A DNA stretch of 64,000 nucleotides from the NCBI GenBank assembly GCA_964639955.1, contig CAZXGJ010000007.1, positions 1-64,000 on the forward strand, written 5' to 3'. Shown piece after piece: positions 52,095 to 60,469 of the stretch; the first letter of the stretch is position 1, and every line of letters starts with the position of its first letter. Source of the stretch: IGN2 sp964639955 (GTDB lineage: Bacteria > Bacteroidota > Ignavibacteria > Ignavibacteriales > Ignavibacteriaceae). The notes beneath the pieces were generated by a model. It saw only the letters and a list, made by a program, of their open reading frames with translations. It was not told the origin of the DNA and searched no databases. A program made the position numbers and the translations under genes.

Positions 52095-52553
52095 TTATAT
52101 AATTTTGATTGTTCCGCCAGCAGATTCAATTTTTTGCCTTGCCGAGTTACTGCAAGCATCTACTTCCAGATTTAATTTAGATTTTAATTCTCCTTTACCA
52201 AGCACTTTAACAGGTTTGTTAAGTGTAGAGATTAAACCGAGTTTTTTTAAATCTTCAGCCTTGATAACTTCAATTTCAATTTTTTTTGTATCGGCAATGC
52301 GCTGTAAAGAATTAAGATTTACTACCTGGTATTGCGTTTTAAAAATGTTGGTGAATCCAAATTTTGGTAATCTTCTTTGCAGCGGCATCTGTCCGCCTTC
52401 AAACCAGGCTTTTTTGTTTGCACCGGAACGTGAAAGCTGACCATTCATTCCTCTGGTTGCTGTACCTCCATGACCAGAACCTTCACCCCTGCCGATTCTT
52501 TTTTTATTTCTTCTTGATCCTGCTGCGTATTTCAGGTTGCTTAGTTTGTCCAT
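52095..52553 (-). CDS. rplO: 50S ribosomal protein L15
   Basis: Protein of 152 aa with the typical Gly-rich, Arg-rich N-terminus (GSRRNKKRIGRGEGSGHGGT, GMNGQLSRSGANKKAWFEGG) and conserved L15 core (PLQRRLPKFGF). Confidence 0.97.
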   Translation of the reverse strand: MDKLSNLKYAAGSRRNKKRIGRGEGSGHGGTATRGMNGQLSRSGANKKAWFEGGQMPLQRRLPKFGFTNIFKTQYQVVNLNSLQRIADTKKIEIEVIKAEDLKKLGLISTLNKPVKVLGKGELKSKLNLEVDACSNSARQKIESAGGTIKII

Positions 52554-52564
52554 TAATCTTATCC

Positions 52565-52750
52565 TTAATCTTCAACTTTTTCCACATTAACGAGATGCGA
52601 TACTTTCCTGATCATCCCTCTTATCTGCGGAGTATCGTTATGAATTTTTTGCCAGTGAGGTCTTCCCAAACCTAATGCTTCAATGGTTCGCTTCTGATCA
52701 TCTGGTCTATCGATGATGCTTCGTACCTGAGTTATTTTTATTTTAGCCAT
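52565..52750 (-). CDS. rpmD: 50S ribosomal protein L30
   Basis: Small protein of 61 aa: MAKIKITQVRSIIDRPDDQK, ALGLGRPHWQKIHNDTPQIRG and MIRKVSHLVNVEKV match the prokaryotic L30 family. Confidence 0.96.
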   Translation of the reverse strand: MAKIKITQVRSIIDRPDDQKRTIEALGLGRPHWQKIHNDTPQIRGMIRKVSHLVNVEKVED

Positions 52751-52764
52751 AGATTATATCCGGG

Positions 52765-53271
52765 TTACGCTGTAAAAATTTCAGTAAGTAATTTATCTCT
52801 TTTTGCTGCCATATTTCTTGCGTCCACCTGACGCAATAAACCATTAAGAGTAGCCTTTACCTGGTTATGCGGATTGCTTGAGCCGAGAGACTTGGTTAAT
52901 ACATCCTGCACACCGGCTGCTTCTAAAACTGCCCTTACTCCACCGCCTGCTATCAGTCCGGTACCGGGTGATGCCGGTTTTAACAGCACTTTTCCGGCGC
53001 CAAATTTTCCAATAATTTCATGCGAGAGAGTGTTTTTGTACACTGATACTCTGACTAAATTCTTTTTGGCATCGTCTGCACCTTTGGAAATTGCATCAGT
53101 TACTTCATTAGCTTTACCCAAACCGATACCAACCGTTCCATTACCATCGCCGACAACCACAATTGCATTAAAGCTAAACCTTCGCCCGCCTTTAACAACC
53201 TTGGCTACTCTATTAATGTGCACGACTTTTTCTTTTAATCCTTCAGATTCAGTTGTCTTATTTTGTTTCAA
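52765..53271 (-). CDS. rpsE: 30S ribosomal protein S5
   Basis: Protein of 168 aa: LKEKVVHINRVAKVVKGGRR, NAIVVVGDGNGTVGIGLGKA, KVLLKPASPGTGLIAGGG and SSNPHNQVKAT are S5 features. It is preceded on the same strand by tRNA-Gln, 39 nt upstream. Confidence 0.97.
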   Translation of the reverse strand: MKQNKTTESEGLKEKVVHINRVAKVVKGGRRFSFNAIVVVGDGNGTVGIGLGKANEVTDAISKGADDAKKNLVRVSVYKNTLSHEIIGKFGAGKVLLKPASPGTGLIAGGGVRAVLEAAGVQDVLTKSLGSSNPHNQVKATLNGLLRQVDARNMAAKRDKLLTEIFTA

Positions 53272-53310
53272 ATTATACTCCTAAAAAAACTAATATTATT
53301 TCCGGCGAAG

Positions 53311-53381
53311 CTGCCGGGAGAGGATTCGAACCTCTACAGACGCCTCCAAAGGGCGTAGTCCTACCATTAGACGACCCGGCA
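53311..53381 (-). tRNA. tRNA-Gln (anticodon UUG)
   Basis: Read on the minus strand, the 71-nt gene folds as a full cloverleaf: acceptor TGCCGGG/CCCGGCA with discriminator G and the U1-A72 pair usual for bacterial tRNA-Gln; D-arm GTC...GAC; anticodon stem ACGCC/GGCGT with loop CTTTGGA, anticodon TTG; T-arm AGAGG/CCTCT with loop TTCGAAT. The 3' CCA is not encoded. The 5' end is 5 nt after the rplR stop codon; rpsE starts 39 nt after its 3' end, so the gene is inside the spc operon on the same strand. Confidence 0.95.
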
Positions 53382-53386
53382 ATCTG

Positions 53387-53746
53387 TTAAAAAACTAAAC
53401 CGCCTTCTCTTGCACCATCGGCAACAGCTTTAACTCTACCATGATATTTATATCCGCTTCTATCGAACACAACATTTTTAATGTTCTTTGCCAAAGCTTT
53501 TTTTGCAATAGCGTTGCCAATCAATCTGCTTTTTTCTACCTTACTTTTTACAGATTTTATTTCTGTCTTTAAATCCGGTGACAAAGAGGAAACTGATAAA
53601 ACAGTATTACCGGTTGAATCGTCAATTAATTGAGCGTAAATATTATTTAAACTTCTATATACCGATAGCCGGGGCTTATCTGCTGAACCCGCAACTTTTT
53701 TACGTATTTTTACTCTTGCTCTGCTTCTGGTAGTAATTTTTTTCAT
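53387..53746 (-). CDS. rplR: 50S ribosomal protein L18
   Basis: 5S rRNA-binding protein of 119 aa: PRLSVYRSLNNIYAQLIDD and VVFDRSGYKYHGRVKAVADG are L18 signatures. Its stop is 5 nt before the start of tRNA-Gln. Confidence 0.97.
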   Translation of the reverse strand: MKKITTRSRARVKIRKKVAGSADKPRLSVYRSLNNIYAQLIDDSTGNTVLSVSSLSPDLKTEIKSVKSKVEKSRLIGNAIAKKALAKNIKNVVFDRSGYKYHGRVKAVADGAREGGLVF

Positions 53747-53770
53747 GTGATTTTCGTTCCTGTAATTATT

Positions 53771-54307
53771 TTATCCCGCAGTTTTACCAGCTTTTCGTAC
53801 TATATGCTCGTCCGAATATTTAATACCTTTTCCTTTATAAGGTTCAGGTTTCCTAAATGATCTGATTTTAGCTGCAACCAGTCCGACCAACTCTTTATCA
53901 GTGCCTGATACAATAATTTGCGTTGGAGCAGGCGATTCGATTTTTATTTCATCGGGCGGTGCAAAATAAATTGGATGTGAATACCCAATATTCAGTAAAA
54001 GATTTTTCCCTTTCATCTCCGCTTTATAACCAACTCCTACAATTTCAAGTGTTTTCTTAAATGATTCTGAAACACCCGTAATCATATTCTGCAATAACGC
54101 ACGTGTCAGTCCATGCAGGGCTTTATTAAATTTTGAATCGTCAAGTCTGTTTATAACAATTTCATTTTCAATTAATCGAATCTCCATATTCGGATGAACA
54201 TTCTTAACCAGTTCGCCTTTAGGTCCCTTTATATTCACAGACTGGTTAGAAATAGTAACATTTACGCCTTTGGGTATTGCTACGGGTTTTTTACCTATTC
54301 TTGACAC
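53771..54307 (-). CDS. rplF: 50S ribosomal protein L6
   Basis: Protein of 178 aa with two L6 repeats: MSRIGKKPVAIPKGVNVTIS, VKGPKG-type KGPKGELV and C-terminal KPEPYKGKGIKYSDEHIVRK. Confidence 0.97.
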   Translation of the reverse strand: MSRIGKKPVAIPKGVNVTISNQSVNIKGPKGELVKNVHPNMEIRLIENEIVINRLDDSKFNKALHGLTRALLQNMITGVSESFKKTLEIVGVGYKAEMKGKNLLLNIGYSHPIYFAPPDEIKIESPAPTQIIVSGTDKELVGLVAAKIRSFRKPEPYKGKGIKYSDEHIVRKAGKTAG

Positions 54308-54325
54308 TCTATAACTCCATTAAAA

Positions 54326-54721
54326 TTACCAAATATAGCAAACAACTTCTCCGCCAAGCAATTGTTTTCTAGCTTCCTTATCTGTTAATAACCCACGCGG
54401 AGTAGAAATAACAGCCGTGCCCAATCCATTTAATACCCGCGGTAATTCACTGGCAGATTTATAAACTCTTAATCCCGGTTTACTTATCCGTCTTAAGCCG
54501 GTAATGGTTGGAGCCCCGTTTCGATACTTCAATACAATGTTTAGCCGCTTTTGCTTGCTGTCATCTAAAACTTCATAGCCAAAAATGTAGCCGTTATTCT
54601 TTAAGATTTCTGCCAGGCTAATAATAATTTTAGAAGCAGGAATTTCAACACGAACCTTTTTGGCCCGTGCGGCATTTCTAATTCTTGTCAAAAAATCTGC
54701 AATTGGATCAGTTACAGCCAT
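54326..54721 (-). CDS. rpsH: 30S ribosomal protein S8
   Basis: 16S-binding protein of 131 aa: TDPIADFLTRIRNAARAKK, LRRISKPGLRVYKSASELPR and GLGTAVISTPRGLLTDKEAR. Confidence 0.97.
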   Translation of the reverse strand: MAVTDPIADFLTRIRNAARAKKVRVEIPASKIIISLAEILKNNGYIFGYEVLDDSKQKRLNIVLKYRNGAPTITGLRRISKPGLRVYKSASELPRVLNGLGTAVISTPRGLLTDKEARKQLLGGEVVCYIW

Positions 54722-54737
54722 AAAAAATAAACTCCAT

Positions 54738-55007
54738 TTACCAACTTGATTTTTTTACTCCGGGTATTTCACCCCTGAGCGCCATTTCTCTAAAAACTAA
54801 CCTCGAAACACCGAACTTCCTGTAAAAGCCTCTGCCTCTGCCAGTAAACATACAACGATTCTTCAACCTCACTAACGATGAGTTTCTCGGTAATTTCTGA
54901 AGGGCATCGTAATCGCCGGCATCTTTCAGCTCGTCTCTGATTTTTTTATATTTTTCATAAAGCCGGCGTCTTTTTGCATCCCTGGCAATCAAGCTCTTTC
55001 TTGCCAT
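54738..55007 (-). CDS. rpsN: 30S ribosomal protein S14 (zinc-free type)
   Basis: Protein of 89 aa: ARKSLIARDAKRRRLYEKYK and RCMFTGRGRGFYRKFGVSRL with C-terminal FREMALRGEIPGVKKSSW. Zinc-ribbon CxxC pairs are missing, so this is the longer zinc-independent form. Confidence 0.96.
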   Translation of the reverse strand: MARKSLIARDAKRRRLYEKYKKIRDELKDAGDYDALQKLPRNSSLVRLKNRCMFTGRGRGFYRKFGVSRLVFREMALRGEIPGVKKSSW

Positions 55008-55015
55008 CTAATCTC

Positions 55016-55681
55016 CTATGCTTTTTTAATTTCTTTTTTAATGAACGGAATACCGAAGGATTTTAACAGTTCATATGCTTCGTTATCCGATTTTGCAGAA
55101 GTAACTAATGTAACATCCATGCCCATAACACGTGTTATTTTATCTACATTTATTTCAGGGAAAATAATTTGTTCTTTGATTCCTATGCTATAGTTGCCTC
55201 TTCCATCAAATGATTTATCAGACAGACCCCTGAAATCTCTTACTCTTGGCAATGCCACATTTATAAACCTGTCAAGAAACTCATACATTCTTTCATGTCT
55301 AAGAGTAACCATAGCTCCGATACTCACACCTTCTCTCAGTTTAAAATTTGATATTGCTTTTTTAGCTTTTCTAATGCTGGCCTTCTGTCCGGTAATTGCT
55401 TCAAGCTCTCTAACTGCTTCTTCAAGTATCTTAGGTTCAGCCACTGCAGCACCAACACCCATATTTACCACAATCTTTTTTAGTTTTGGCGCCTGCATTA
55501 TATTCCTGTAGTTAAAAGTCCTAACAAGGTAAGGAATTATTTCTTTTTGATAAATTTCAAACAGCCGGTTTGGAACCCTAATCTCCTTCTCAGCAGTTTT
55601 TTGAACTTTTTCTTTATCGGGATCCTTTTTCTGCCCGTCTTTTTTCTCTTTTTTTACTTCCGTTTTTGTTTTTTCAGCCAT
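55016..55681 (-). CDS. rplE: 50S ribosomal protein L5
   Basis: 5S rRNA/P-site protein of 221 aa. The core has MQAPKLKKIVVNMGVGAA, LREGVSIGAMVTLR, PRVRDFRGLSDKSFDGRG and EQIIFPEINVDKI. The first 37 residues are an extra charged extension (KTKTEVKKEKKDGQKKDPDK and following) not found in the usual 180-aa protein. An internal Met matching the common start is not available, so the extension is probably translated. Confidence 0.95.
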   Translation of the reverse strand: MAEKTKTEVKKEKKDGQKKDPDKEKVQKTAEKEIRVPNRLFEIYQKEIIPYLVRTFNYRNIMQAPKLKKIVVNMGVGAAVAEPKILEEAVRELEAITGQKASIRKAKKAISNFKLREGVSIGAMVTLRHERMYEFLDRFINVALPRVRDFRGLSDKSFDGRGNYSIGIKEQIIFPEINVDKITRVMGMDVTLVTSAKSDNEAYELLKSFGIPFIKKEIKKA

Positions 55682-55707
55682 AATTAAATTAACATTTAAA
55701 ATTCTGC

Positions 55708-56034
55708 TTATTGGATCATTTCTCCGCTTGCCCTGGCAATCCGGGCAATCTTTCTTTTTCCGGTTTTTTCATCGAGAATTATCTGCGAACCAATCCTGGT
55801 CGGTTCATTTGTCTTTGGATCAAGTATCATCACATTAGAAGCGTGGATGGTTCCTTCTTTTTCCAGAATACCTCCCTGTGGATTTTTCTGGTTAGCTTTT
55901 GTATGACGCTTTCTGATGTTTATACCTTCAACAATTAACCGATAAGTTTTCGGGAAAACTTTTAAAACCTTACCGGTTTTACCTTTATCATTCCCGGAAA
56001 TTACCATTACCATATCATTCTTTTTAATTCTCAT
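55708..56034 (-). CDS. rplX: 50S ribosomal protein L24
   Basis: Assembly-initiator protein of 108 aa with the KOW motif (DMVMVISGNDKGKTGKVLKV). I chose the ATG at 56034 (MRIKKND), behind AGAGGA, over a longer frame starting at 56073, which would overlap rplN and add a non-conserved hydrophobic leader. Confidence 0.95.
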   Translation of the reverse strand: MRIKKNDMVMVISGNDKGKTGKVLKVFPKTYRLIVEGINIRKRHTKANQKNPQGGILEKEGTIHASNVMILDPKTNEPTRIGSQIILDEKTGKRKIARIARASGEMIQ

Positions 56035-56044
56035 AAAAATCCTC

Positions 56045-56413
56045 TTACAATACTTCAGGAGCCAGTGAAACAATTTTCATAAATTCTTTATCCCTGAGCT
56101 CGCGGGCTACAGGGCCAAAAATTCTTGTTCCTCTCGGTTCATTCTGCTGGTTAATTAATACTGCAGCGTTTTCATCGAACCTGATATAAGAACCATCTTT
56201 TCTTCTTACTTCTTTTTTTGTTCTAACAATTACCGCCCTCGAAACTTCTCCCTTTTTTACAGTGCCGTTAGGGAGCGCGGTTTTAACACTTACCACAATA
56301 GTATCGCCAACACTTGCGTATTTTCTTCCGCTGCCGCCTAAAACCCTTATGCATCTTACTTTTTTAGCACCGGAATTATCGGCAACAATTAAATTTGTTT
56401 CTTCCTGAATCAT
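56045..56413 (-). CDS. rplN: 50S ribosomal protein L14
   Basis: Protein of 122 aa: MIQEETNLIVADNSGAKKVR, RDGSYIRFD-like KDGSYIRFDENAAVLI and GTRIFGPVARELRDKEFMKI. Preceded by AGGAG. Confidence 0.97.
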   Translation of the reverse strand: MIQEETNLIVADNSGAKKVRCIRVLGGSGRKYASVGDTIVVSVKTALPNGTVKKGEVSRAVIVRTKKEVRRKDGSYIRFDENAAVLINQQNEPRGTRIFGPVARELRDKEFMKIVSLAPEVL

Positions 56414-56431
56414 CGCCCGTTCATCTCCTGA

Positions 56432-56695
56432 TTACTTAGCCTTTTCTACAATTTCAACCAGCCGCCATCTTTTGTGCAAACTAAGCGGGCGGGTTTCCAT
56501 AATCTTTACCTTATCACCGATATTGCACTCTCTTTTTTCATCATGAGCCATCAACCTGGTAGTCTTCTTAAAATATTTTTTATAAATCGGATGTGCAACC
56601 TTACGTTCTATGGCTACAGTTATTGTTTTATCCATCTTGTTGCTGACAACCAAACCAATTCTTGTTTTTCTTAGACCGCGTTTTTGTATGCTCAA
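56432..56695 (-). CDS. rpsQ: 30S ribosomal protein S17
   Basis: Protein of 87 aa with OB fold: RIGLVVSNKMDKTITVAIER, HPIYKKYFKKT and GDKVKIMETRPLSLHKRWRL. Overlaps rpmC by 4 nt (ATGA). Confidence 0.96.
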   Translation of the reverse strand: MSIQKRGLRKTRIGLVVSNKMDKTITVAIERKVAHPIYKKYFKKTTRLMAHDEKRECNIGDKVKIMETRPLSLHKRWRLVEIVEKAK

Positions 56696-56907
56696 GTGTC
56701 AACTCCTTCCTTCTTCTGTAAAGCTTCTCTTTCTCTTATTACGGTTTTCATTTTTGCAATATCTTTCTTCGCAAGTTTCAACTTTGCAGTATTTGTTAAT
56801 TGTTTTAGCTGATGAGAGAACCTTAAATCAACAAGATTTTTTTCTTCTTCTATTACCCGCTGAAGAATTTCTTCAGTTTTCATTTCTCTTATTTGATGGA
56901 TTTTCAT
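56692..56907 (-). CDS. rpmC: 50S ribosomal protein L29
   Basis: Two-helix protein of 71 aa: MKIHQIREMKTEEILQRV and LRFSHQLKQLTNTAKLKL, IAKMKTVIRERE. I use the ATG at 56907, with GGAG 9 nt upstream, rather than a TTG two codons earlier. Confidence 0.95.
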   Translation of the reverse strand: MKIHQIREMKTEEILQRVIEEEKNLVDLRFSHQLKQLTNTAKLKLAKKDIAKMKTVIREREALQKKEGVDT

Positions 56908-56925
56908 TATCAATTTCTCCGCAAT

Positions 56926-57342
56926 CTATTCAAAATCTGGTCTTGCAACTACTTTGGTTTTAATCGGAAGTTTATGCGAGCAAAGCTGCAATGCTTCACT
57001 TGCAATTTTCCTCGAGACGCCTGAGACTTCAAATAAAACTCTTCCCGGTTTAATAACTGCCACCCAGAATTCCGGGGCGCCTTTGCCTTTACCCATCCTG
57101 GTTTCAAGGGGTTTTTTGGAAACAGGCTTATCCGGAAAAATTCTTATCCACACTCTGCCGTCTCGCTTCATTTTTCTTGTAAGTGCAACCCTGCAGGCTT
57201 CAATTTGCCTGGCAGTTATCCAGCTTGGTTCTAAAGCCTTCAATCCAAAATCGCCAAAGGAAACTTTTGAACCCCTCTTTGCATTTCCTTTACGTCTTCC
57301 GCGCTGCGATTTTCTATATTTAACTCTTTTGGGCATTAACAT
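56926..57342 (-). CDS. rplP: 50S ribosomal protein L16
   Basis: Protein of 138 aa near the A site: MLMPKRVKYRKSQRGRRKG, LEPSWITARQIEACRVAL, WIRIFPDKPVSKKPLETRMG and GKGAPEFWVAVIKPGRVLFE. Confidence 0.97.
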   Translation of the reverse strand: MLMPKRVKYRKSQRGRRKGNAKRGSKVSFGDFGLKALEPSWITARQIEACRVALTRKMKRDGRVWIRIFPDKPVSKKPLETRMGKGKGAPEFWVAVIKPGRVLFEVSGVSRKIASEALQLCSHKLPIKTKVVARPDFE

Positions 57343-57362
57343 GGTGCTGCTTCCTTAATAAA

Positions 57363-58004
57363 TTATTCCGATACACGTTTGCCTAAAATTTCGCCGCGGC
57401 AGATCCAAACTTTTATACCAATGGCGCCATAAATTGTCTCGGCGCGGGCAACAGCATAATCTATATCGGCTCTAAGTGTATGCAAGGGAATTCTGCCATC
57501 TTTATATTGTTCTGTTCTTGCCATTTCTGAACCACCCAACCTGCCAGAGCACATAATTCGAATTCCTTCGGCACCCATTCTCATCGAAGCAGTTATAGCC
57601 ATTTTCATGGCTCTTCTGAAGGAAATTCGACCGGCAATCTGGTTAGCAATATTTTCACCAACTAGGTATGCATCCAGCTCTGGTCTTTTTATTTCAGATA
57701 TTTGAATTTTAACATCCTTGCTTGTTACTTGTTTAAGCTCTTCTTCGAGCTGTGTAATTTCTTTTCCACTTTTACCAATTACAACGCCGGGCCTGGAAGT
57801 ATGGATTGTTAAAATCACATTCTTGGAAGTCCGGTCTATAATAATTTTTGAGATACCTGCTTTTTTTAACCTGTTGCGTATGTAAGCCCGCAGCTTGTCA
57901 TCTTCTTTTATTTTAGTTGCATAACTTTTACTTTCGTACCAGTTTGAGTTCCAGCCTCTAATAATCCCAACTCTTAATCCAACGGGGTTTGTTTTTTGTC
58001 CCAA
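57363..58004 (-). CDS. rpsC: 30S ribosomal protein S3
   Basis: Protein of 213 aa with a KH domain (RPGVVIGKSGKEI) and S3 C-terminal domain (MRMGAEGIRIMCSGRLGGSE, YAVARAETIYGAIGIKVWI). N-terminus MGQKTNPVGLRVGIIRGW is canonical. Confidence 0.97.
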   Translation of the reverse strand: MGQKTNPVGLRVGIIRGWNSNWYESKSYATKIKEDDKLRAYIRNRLKKAGISKIIIDRTSKNVILTIHTSRPGVVIGKSGKEITQLEEELKQVTSKDVKIQISEIKRPELDAYLVGENIANQIAGRISFRRAMKMAITASMRMGAEGIRIMCSGRLGGSEMARTEQYKDGRIPLHTLRADIDYAVARAETIYGAIGIKVWICRGEILGKRVSE

Positions 58005-58019
58005 ATAATCCTCCAGTAA

Positions 58020-58364
58020 TTATGCTTTAGTTGCAACTACAACTGTTAAATGACAAGATCTTTTACGAATTCTGTAAGCTCTGCCCATAGGTGCAGGTGA
58101 AATTCTTTTTAATGTTGGTCCTACATCCACAAAAGCTTCCTTTACTATTAAGTCAGATGGCTCTATTCGTGTGGATTCGTCCTTATTCATAAGATTAGAA
58201 ACGGCTGACCTTAAAGTTTTTTCGGCATTCTTTGATGCATGCTTCGGTGAAAAATGTAAAATTTCAATTGCCTTGCTAACCGATTGACCTCTAATCAGAT
58301 CTACAACCAGTCTCATTTTTCTTGGTGAAGAACCGATAAACCTATTTACTGCTTTAGCTTCCAT
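58020..58364 (-). CDS. rplV: 50S ribosomal protein L22
   Basis: Exit-tunnel protein of 114 aa: AVNRFIGSSPRKMRLVVDLI, SPKHASKNAEKTLRSAVSN and GPTLKRISPAPMGRAYRIRK. Confidence 0.97.
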   Translation of the reverse strand: MEAKAVNRFIGSSPRKMRLVVDLIRGQSVSKAIEILHFSPKHASKNAEKTLRSAVSNLMNKDESTRIEPSDLIVKEAFVDVGPTLKRISPAPMGRAYRIRKRSCHLTVVVATKA

Positions 58365-58379
58365 AACTAATTTTTTCTG

Positions 58380-58667
58380 TTAAACTGCTTTTGCTACTTT
58401 TTCAGCTTTTGTACCCGGATGACCTCTGAAGATTCTTGTAGGCGCAAACTCGCCCAACTTATGCCCGACCATATTTTCAGTTATAAATACGGGGATCATT
58501 TTATTACCATTATGTACTGCGATAGTATGGCCAACAAAATCCGGCGTAATAACTGAAGCCCGAGACCATGTTTTGATTATCTTTTTCTGATTAGCCTGGT
58601 TAAGCTGTTTTATTTTAGCAGCAAGTTTGTAATTAATAAACGGACCTTTTTTAACCGACCTTGGCAT
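58380..58667 (-). CDS. rpsS: 30S ribosomal protein S19
   Basis: Protein of 95 aa: MPRSVKKGPFINYKLAAKI, TWSRASVITPDFVGHTIAVH and HKLGEFAPTRIFRGHPG. Confidence 0.97.
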   Translation of the reverse strand: MPRSVKKGPFINYKLAAKIKQLNQANQKKIIKTWSRASVITPDFVGHTIAVHNGNKMIPVFITENMVGHKLGEFAPTRIFRGHPGTKAEKVAKAV

Positions 58668-58675
58668 AGTACGAT

Positions 58676-59503
58676 TTACTTCTTCCTTCTTTTAATAATG
58701 TACCTGTTAGATTCTTTCTTACTTTTTCTTGTTTTTAATCCCTTAGCTTTCTGACCCCAGGGTGAAACCGGATGCCCGCCGCCGGAAGTTTTTCCTTCGC
58801 CGCCACCCATCGGGTGATCTACGGGATTCATTGCAACACCTCTAACGTATGGTCTTCTTCCCATCCATCTGGTTCGCCCGGCTTTGCCAAGGCTAATATT
58901 CTCATGTTCAGCATTACCTACTTCACCATAGGTAGCCATACAATTTAATCTTACCAGACGAACTTCGCCTGAAGGCATTTTCAATTGAGCCATTCCGTTT
59001 TCTTTAGCCATAAGTTGAATCGCACTGCCGGCACTTCTTCCCAGCTGCCCACCTTTACCGGGTTTTAATTCCACGTTGTGCACCACACTGCCTAATGGTA
59101 TTTCATTAAGAGGCAAAGAATTGCCAACCGAGACTTCACTACCGGAACCAGACACAATTTTGGTTCCTACTTTTAGACCATTGGGTGCAATTATATATCT
59201 TTTTTCTCCATCAGCATAATGCAGCAGAGCAATGCGGGCAGATCTGTTAGGATCGTATTCAATTGAATAAACCTTTGCAGGAATACCATGTTTATCTCTT
59301 TTAAAATCAATGATCCTGTATCTCTTTTTATGACCGCCTCCCCGGTGTCTTGCGGTAACTCTACCAAGGTTATTTCTGCCGCCGGATTTTTTTACTGCGG
59401 TCGTAAGAGTTTTTTCCGGAGTGGATTTTGTTATCTCTTCAAATCCATAATTAGTTCTGAACCTGGATCCGGGTGTAACCGGTTTTAATTTTTTTATAGA
59501 CAT
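58676..59503 (-). CDS. rplB: 50S ribosomal protein L2
   Basis: Peptidyl-transferase-region protein of 275 aa: KPVTPGSRFRTNYGFEEI, GRVTARHRGGGHKKRYRIID, and the C-terminal VRGVAMNPVDHPMGGGEGK with SPWGQKAKGLKTRK. The conserved His in the VDHP motif is present. Confidence 0.97.
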   Translation of the reverse strand: MSIKKLKPVTPGSRFRTNYGFEEITKSTPEKTLTTAVKKSGGRNNLGRVTARHRGGGHKKRYRIIDFKRDKHGIPAKVYSIEYDPNRSARIALLHYADGEKRYIIAPNGLKVGTKIVSGSGSEVSVGNSLPLNEIPLGSVVHNVELKPGKGGQLGRSAGSAIQLMAKENGMAQLKMPSGEVRLVRLNCMATYGEVGNAEHENISLGKAGRTRWMGRRPYVRGVAMNPVDHPMGGGEGKTSGGGHPVSPWGQKAKGLKTRKSKKESNRYIIKRRKK

Positions 59504-59521
59504 TTAAATTCCGACTTCTTA

Positions 59522-59815
59522 CTAAACTTCTTCATAAAGTTCTATGCTTTCCCCTTCTTTCAGGGTAACAATCGCTTTCTTAAAGCCGGCAGTTTTTCCT
59601 GTAAATCTGCCGCTTTTCCTGAACTGGGTTTTCATTTTACCGCGATGATTTATCGTTTTAATATCAATTACATGAACGTTGAACTTTGTTTCAACCGCCT
59701 TGGCAATTTGTATTTTATTGGCTTTGGGATTTACAAGGAATCCATATTTTTTTTCGGCTGTCGAAATATTTGTCATCTTTTCTGTAACCAACGGGCTAAT
59801 TAGAATCTGATGCAT
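59522..59815 (-). CDS. rplW: 50S ribosomal protein L23
   Basis: Exit-site protein of 97 aa that docks SRP and trigger factor: ILISPLVTEKMTN, NKIQIAKAVETKFNVHV and MKTQFRKSGRFTGKTAGFKK. Confidence 0.96.
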   Translation of the reverse strand: MHQILISPLVTEKMTNISTAEKKYGFLVNPKANKIQIAKAVETKFNVHVIDIKTINHRGKMKTQFRKSGRFTGKTAGFKKAIVTLKEGESIELYEEV

Positions 59816-59816
59816 A

Positions 59817-60464
59817 TTAATTAACCTCTTCTGCTTTCCCGCGAAATGTTTTTTCGATTTCGTTCACGGCACTTTTCTGAATCATCAATAGCTGGTTGTT
59901 AAGGATATTATACGTTGAAGCTTTTGATGCTTCCATTATATCAACTTTAGGTATGTTCCTGCCTGATTTGTAAATATTTTCATCTGTTTTGCCGGTAAGC
60001 AATAAGATTTTTTTATCAGTAATATTAAAAGCACTTAACATTGAAACAAACTCTTTTGTCTTCGGCTGTTCGAATGTGAAATCTTCAATTACCATCAACT
60101 GATTGTCTTTTAACTTTAAGCTTAAAGCAGATTTACGAGCAAGCATTTTTACTTTTCTCGGAAGCTTCTGCGTATAATCTCTAGGACGAGGACCAAAAAT
60201 ACTTCCGCCACCGACCCACAACGGCGAACGACTTGTTCCTGCTCTTGCAGTTCCTCTTCCCTTTTGTCTCCAGGGTTTTTTGCCGCCACCTCTAACTTCG
60301 CCTCTTTCTTTTGCCTTGTGTGTTCCCTGCCTCTGATTTGCAAGGTAAGCTTTTACGGCTAAATAAATTGCGTGATCGTTTGGCTCAATGCCAAATATGT
60401 CATCTGAAAGTTTTATTTTCTTTCCTGAGACTTTGCCGTCTTTGTTATATATATCAATATTCAT
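59817..60464 (-). CDS. rplD: 50S ribosomal protein L4
   Basis: Protein of 215 aa: RQGTHKAKERGEVRGGGKKP, GSRSPLWVGG-like GTSRSPLWVGGGSIFGPRPR, and C-terminal globular part. In some bacteria it also represses its own operon by binding the leader; no leader is in view to test this. Confidence 0.96.
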   Translation of the reverse strand: MNIDIYNKDGKVSGKKIKLSDDIFGIEPNDHAIYLAVKAYLANQRQGTHKAKERGEVRGGGKKPWRQKGRGTARAGTSRSPLWVGGGSIFGPRPRDYTQKLPRKVKMLARKSALSLKLKDNQLMVIEDFTFEQPKTKEFVSMLSAFNITDKKILLLTGKTDENIYKSGRNIPKVDIMEASKASTYNILNNQLLMIQKSAVNEIEKTFRGKAEEVN

Positions 60465-60469
60465 TGTTT

